From JAYELX01 sp964544065 (GTDB lineage Bacteria; Chloroflexota; Anaerolineae; Anaerolineales; UBA11858), in NCBI GenBank assembly GCA_964544065.1, contig CAZJBA010000166.1, positions 1 through 6,526 of the forward strand: 6,526 bases of DNA, read 5' to 3'. Shown here one piece after another: positions 5,401 to 6,526 of this stretch. Each line of letters begins with the position of its first letter. Position 1 is the first letter of the stretch. A program made the translations under genes and the position numbers. The notes under the pieces were generated by a model, which was given only the letters and a program-made list of their open reading frames with translations, was not told the origin of the DNA and ran no database searches.

Positions 5401-5452
5401 CTATGGCAAGAACACGGCCTGCTCGGAAAGGCCGTGCTCTTGCGTACCATAG
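5401..5452. other. Long intergenic stem-loop between the lipoprotein and NikL-like genes
   Basis: Three stacked stems: CTATGG/CCATAG (5401-5406 with 5447-5452), CAAGA/TCTTG (5407-5411 with 5438-5442) and CACGGCC/GGCCGTG (5413-5419 with 5430-5436). There is one mismatch, a 4-nt bulge and a 10-nt loop, for 18 pairs in all. No T-run follows on the minus strand (GAAGAGTTAAG) or the plus strand, so it is not a standard Rho-independent terminator. An mRNA processing, stabilising or attenuating element inside the operon, or a mobile palindromic repeat, are the likely readings. Confidence 0.7.
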
Positions 5453-5481
5453 TACAAACTACTCAAGCAAGGAGGTGCTTG

Positions 5482-6270
5482 TCAGTTCGTCTCGCTGTGA
5501 CAGTGGCCTTCACCAACATGCCCAAGCGTGGGCAGGGTGTCAACCAGAATCTGATACTCTTCAGCCGAAAGAGCTTGCTCCATCTCGGCCATATCCATCT
5601 CGACGCGGCCGCCCTCGGCCGCTTGCGCAAACGGCTCGAAGCCGGGCGCGCCCAGGTTGAGCTCGTCGTCCAGGGGCGTTTCAGCATCACCGAAAATGTG
5701 GTCAAAGTGGAAGGTCATCTCGACCTCAGTCTGGCCATCTTTGGCCAAGATTCCTTTGCGCTCGTCGCCGACATAGTCGCCGCAGGCGTAGCTGTACTCG
5801 TTCTCCACCTGGAGGGTAAAGTCGATCGTCTCGCCGTCCTTCTCAGCCGTGCCCTCGATCACCAGTGGGTAGCCGGAGTCGCCCGGCACCATCTCCCAGG
5901 AGATAGCATTATAATGGCCTACCGCCGCGTCCTCAACCTCGGCGACCAGGATGGGATCTGCGTCAGGCCCGCCCTCGGCCAAATCGATGGTGAAAGCCTT
6001 ATCTAGTCCAACTTTGGTCTCTGCCTCAATCTCGCCGCCGCTGTGAGGGTCGTAGGGAGGCTCGGTTTGGTAAGCCGCGATCTCATCGAGCGTGACGTAA
6101 ACATGATCGAACTGAATCGACCAGCCGTCTTTGGAAACGAATCCCTGGCGGACGAAATCTTCGCCGTTGGCCCGGAAGGCCAACGTGCCCGTATCTTTCC
6201 CCGAGCAGGCCACCAAAAGACCGACCATGAGGGCAATGAAAAGAGCAAAATAAATTCTTTTAGACTGCAT
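5482..6270 (-). CDS. His/Cys-tailed lipoprotein of unknown function, first gene of the nickel locus
   Basis: The 262-aa product starts with a lipoprotein signal: basic MQSKR, a hydrophobic core, and lipobox LVAC with lipidated Cys22. The mature, strongly acidic 241 residues should sit on the outer face of the membrane. I do not recognise the family for certain; the middle (FDHVYVTLDEIAAYQ, 54-68, and GHYNAISWEM, 118-127) loosely recalls DUF4382-type beta-sandwich lipoproteins. Possible metal ligands cluster in FHFDHIFGD (187-195; H188, H191) and in the tail GHVGEGHCHSETN (H251, H256, C257, H258). Cys163 is the other cysteine. The ATG at 6268-6270 is chosen because AAGGAG lies just upstream and the lipobox follows at the right distance; in-frame starts further up (to 6504) would bury the signal peptide and cross the promoter. 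Context suggests a nickel or cobalt capture or sensing role; this is inference. Confidence 0.85.
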   Translation of the reverse strand: MQSKRIYFALFIALMVGLLVACSGKDTGTLAFRANGEDFVRQGFVSKDGWSIQFDHVYVTLDEIAAYQTEPPYDPHSGGEIEAETKVGLDKAFTIDLAEGGPDADPILVAEVEDAAVGHYNAISWEMVPGDSGYPLVIEGTAEKDGETIDFTLQVENEYSYACGDYVGDERKGILAKDGQTEVEMTFHFDHIFGDAETPLDDELNLGAPGFEPFAQAAEGGRVEMDMAEMEQALSAEEYQILVDTLPTLGHVGEGHCHSETN

Positions 6271-6322
6271 TCTTTCTCCTTCTTCTATAGTCATCCATAA
6301 ACTCTCATGCGAACCGTATCTT

Positions 6323-6338
6323 CTGCAACTATTTGCAA
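6323..6338 (-). promoter_or_regulatory. Fur-family-like palindromic operator at the transcription start
   Basis: On the minus strand the bases read TTGCAA-ATAG-TTGCAG, with a core inverted repeat TGCAA-N4-TTGCA (6324-6337). It begins within about two bases of the predicted start (near 6340), an ideal position for repression. The half-sites resemble the nickel-responsive Nur box described in Streptomyces (TTGCAA-N5-TTGCAA, from memory), with a spacer one base shorter. The identity of the regulator is inference. Confidence 0.5.
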
Positions 6339-6346
6339 CAACGAAA

Positions 6347-6374
6347 ATTATACATTGGGAGAGAGATTTGTCAA
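6347..6374 (-). promoter_or_regulatory. Consensus sigma-70 promoter of the nickel-transport locus
   Basis: On the minus strand TTGACA (plus 6369-6374) and TATAAT (plus 6347-6352) are both perfect, with a 16-bp spacer. Start near 6340 gives a leader of about 70 nt before the lipoprotein ATG. A promoter this strong would need repression, fitting the palindrome just downstream. I saw no cobalamin- or NiCo-riboswitch-like fold in the short leader. Confidence 0.88.
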
Positions 6375-6526
6375 GAGGGGAAATCAAATCAAGAAATAGG
6401 GTCGATAGCGTGTCCTGGGAAACATCAAAAGAGACTTGGGGTAAGTGGAATGAAATGAACTGTCCAATCAATTCACCGTCACCGCATATGCGTCCGATCG
6501 GCATCTACAGAAAGTGACTGTTCATC
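6375..6526. other. Gene-free edge of the window
   Basis: No supported gene lies upstream of the promoter. The minus-strand frame of the lipoprotein stays open to 6504, but the codons there lack a start signal and give a non-family-like sequence. Two short palindromes, CGCATATGCG (6483-6492) and CCGATCGG (6494-6501), are the only structure seen. Confidence 0.5.

Noticed and set aside
5434..6006. 190-codon plus-strand frame opposite the lipoprotein
   Set aside because: It is antisense to a well-supported gene with signal peptide and ribosome site, and its translation shows no family features.
6271..6340. Possible cobalamin or NiCo riboswitch in the leader of the transporter locus
   Set aside because: The leader is only about 70 nt and shows none of the conserved helices or boxes of either class.
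6271..6504. Upstream extension of the lipoprotein to 340 residues
   Set aside because: It would bury the signal peptide and lipobox, crosses a perfect promoter, and lacks a ribosome site, whereas the ATG at 6268-6270 has AAGGAG just upstream.

Overview
The window is one 6.5 kb stretch of a bacterial genome, most likely a scaffold from a metagenome-assembled genome, because it contains exactly 100 N (4530-4629). GC-rich codon usage, the small sigma/anti-sigma pair and the style of the nickel/cobalt locus are compatible with a Chloroflexota (Anaerolineae-like) organism. That assignment is an impression from protein and intergenic style, not something the window proves.

Left part (1-1842): an extended -10 promoter precedes an ECF-type sigma factor (151-783). 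A 78-residue soluble zinc-binding anti-sigma-like protein (819-1055) follows, and the unit ends at a hairpin terminator. A second short unit encodes an Mth938/AAMDC-domain protein (1207-1569). It converges on a cold-shock protein on the minus strand (1636-1842), and the two share one almost perfectly palindromic bidirectional terminator.

Middle (1843-2858): the cold-shock promoter and leader lie here, followed by an unrecognised small three-helix membrane protein (2116-2577). A 281 bp gene-free stretch then holds a weak hairpin and a short purine/pyrimidine-biased tandem repeat.

Right part (2859-6526): a minus-strand nickel/cobalt ECF-transporter locus. In transcription order it contains a consensus sigma-70 promoter with a Fur-family-like palindrome at the start site, a 262-aa His/Cys-tailed lipoprotein of unknown function, a strong intergenic stem-loop, a NikL-like membrane-anchored extracytoplasmic protein, CbiM/NikM (3' end lost in the gap), CbiQ/NikQ (5' end lost in the gap) and CbiO/NikO. 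CbiM binds the metal, CbiQ couples energy and CbiO hydrolyses ATP. The NikL-like protein and perhaps the lipoprotein would act outside the membrane in metal capture. NikL rather than an obvious CbiN favours nickel over cobalt, but the gap could hide a CbiN/NikN gene.

The least explained items are the promoter-linked lipoprotein, the 5401-5452 stem-loop, and the degenerate short tandem repeats that flank cbiO in opposite orientations. I did not find evidence for a wholly new multi-gene system. The best candidate novelty is a lipoprotein accessory component of a nickel ECF transporter under a Nur-like operator.
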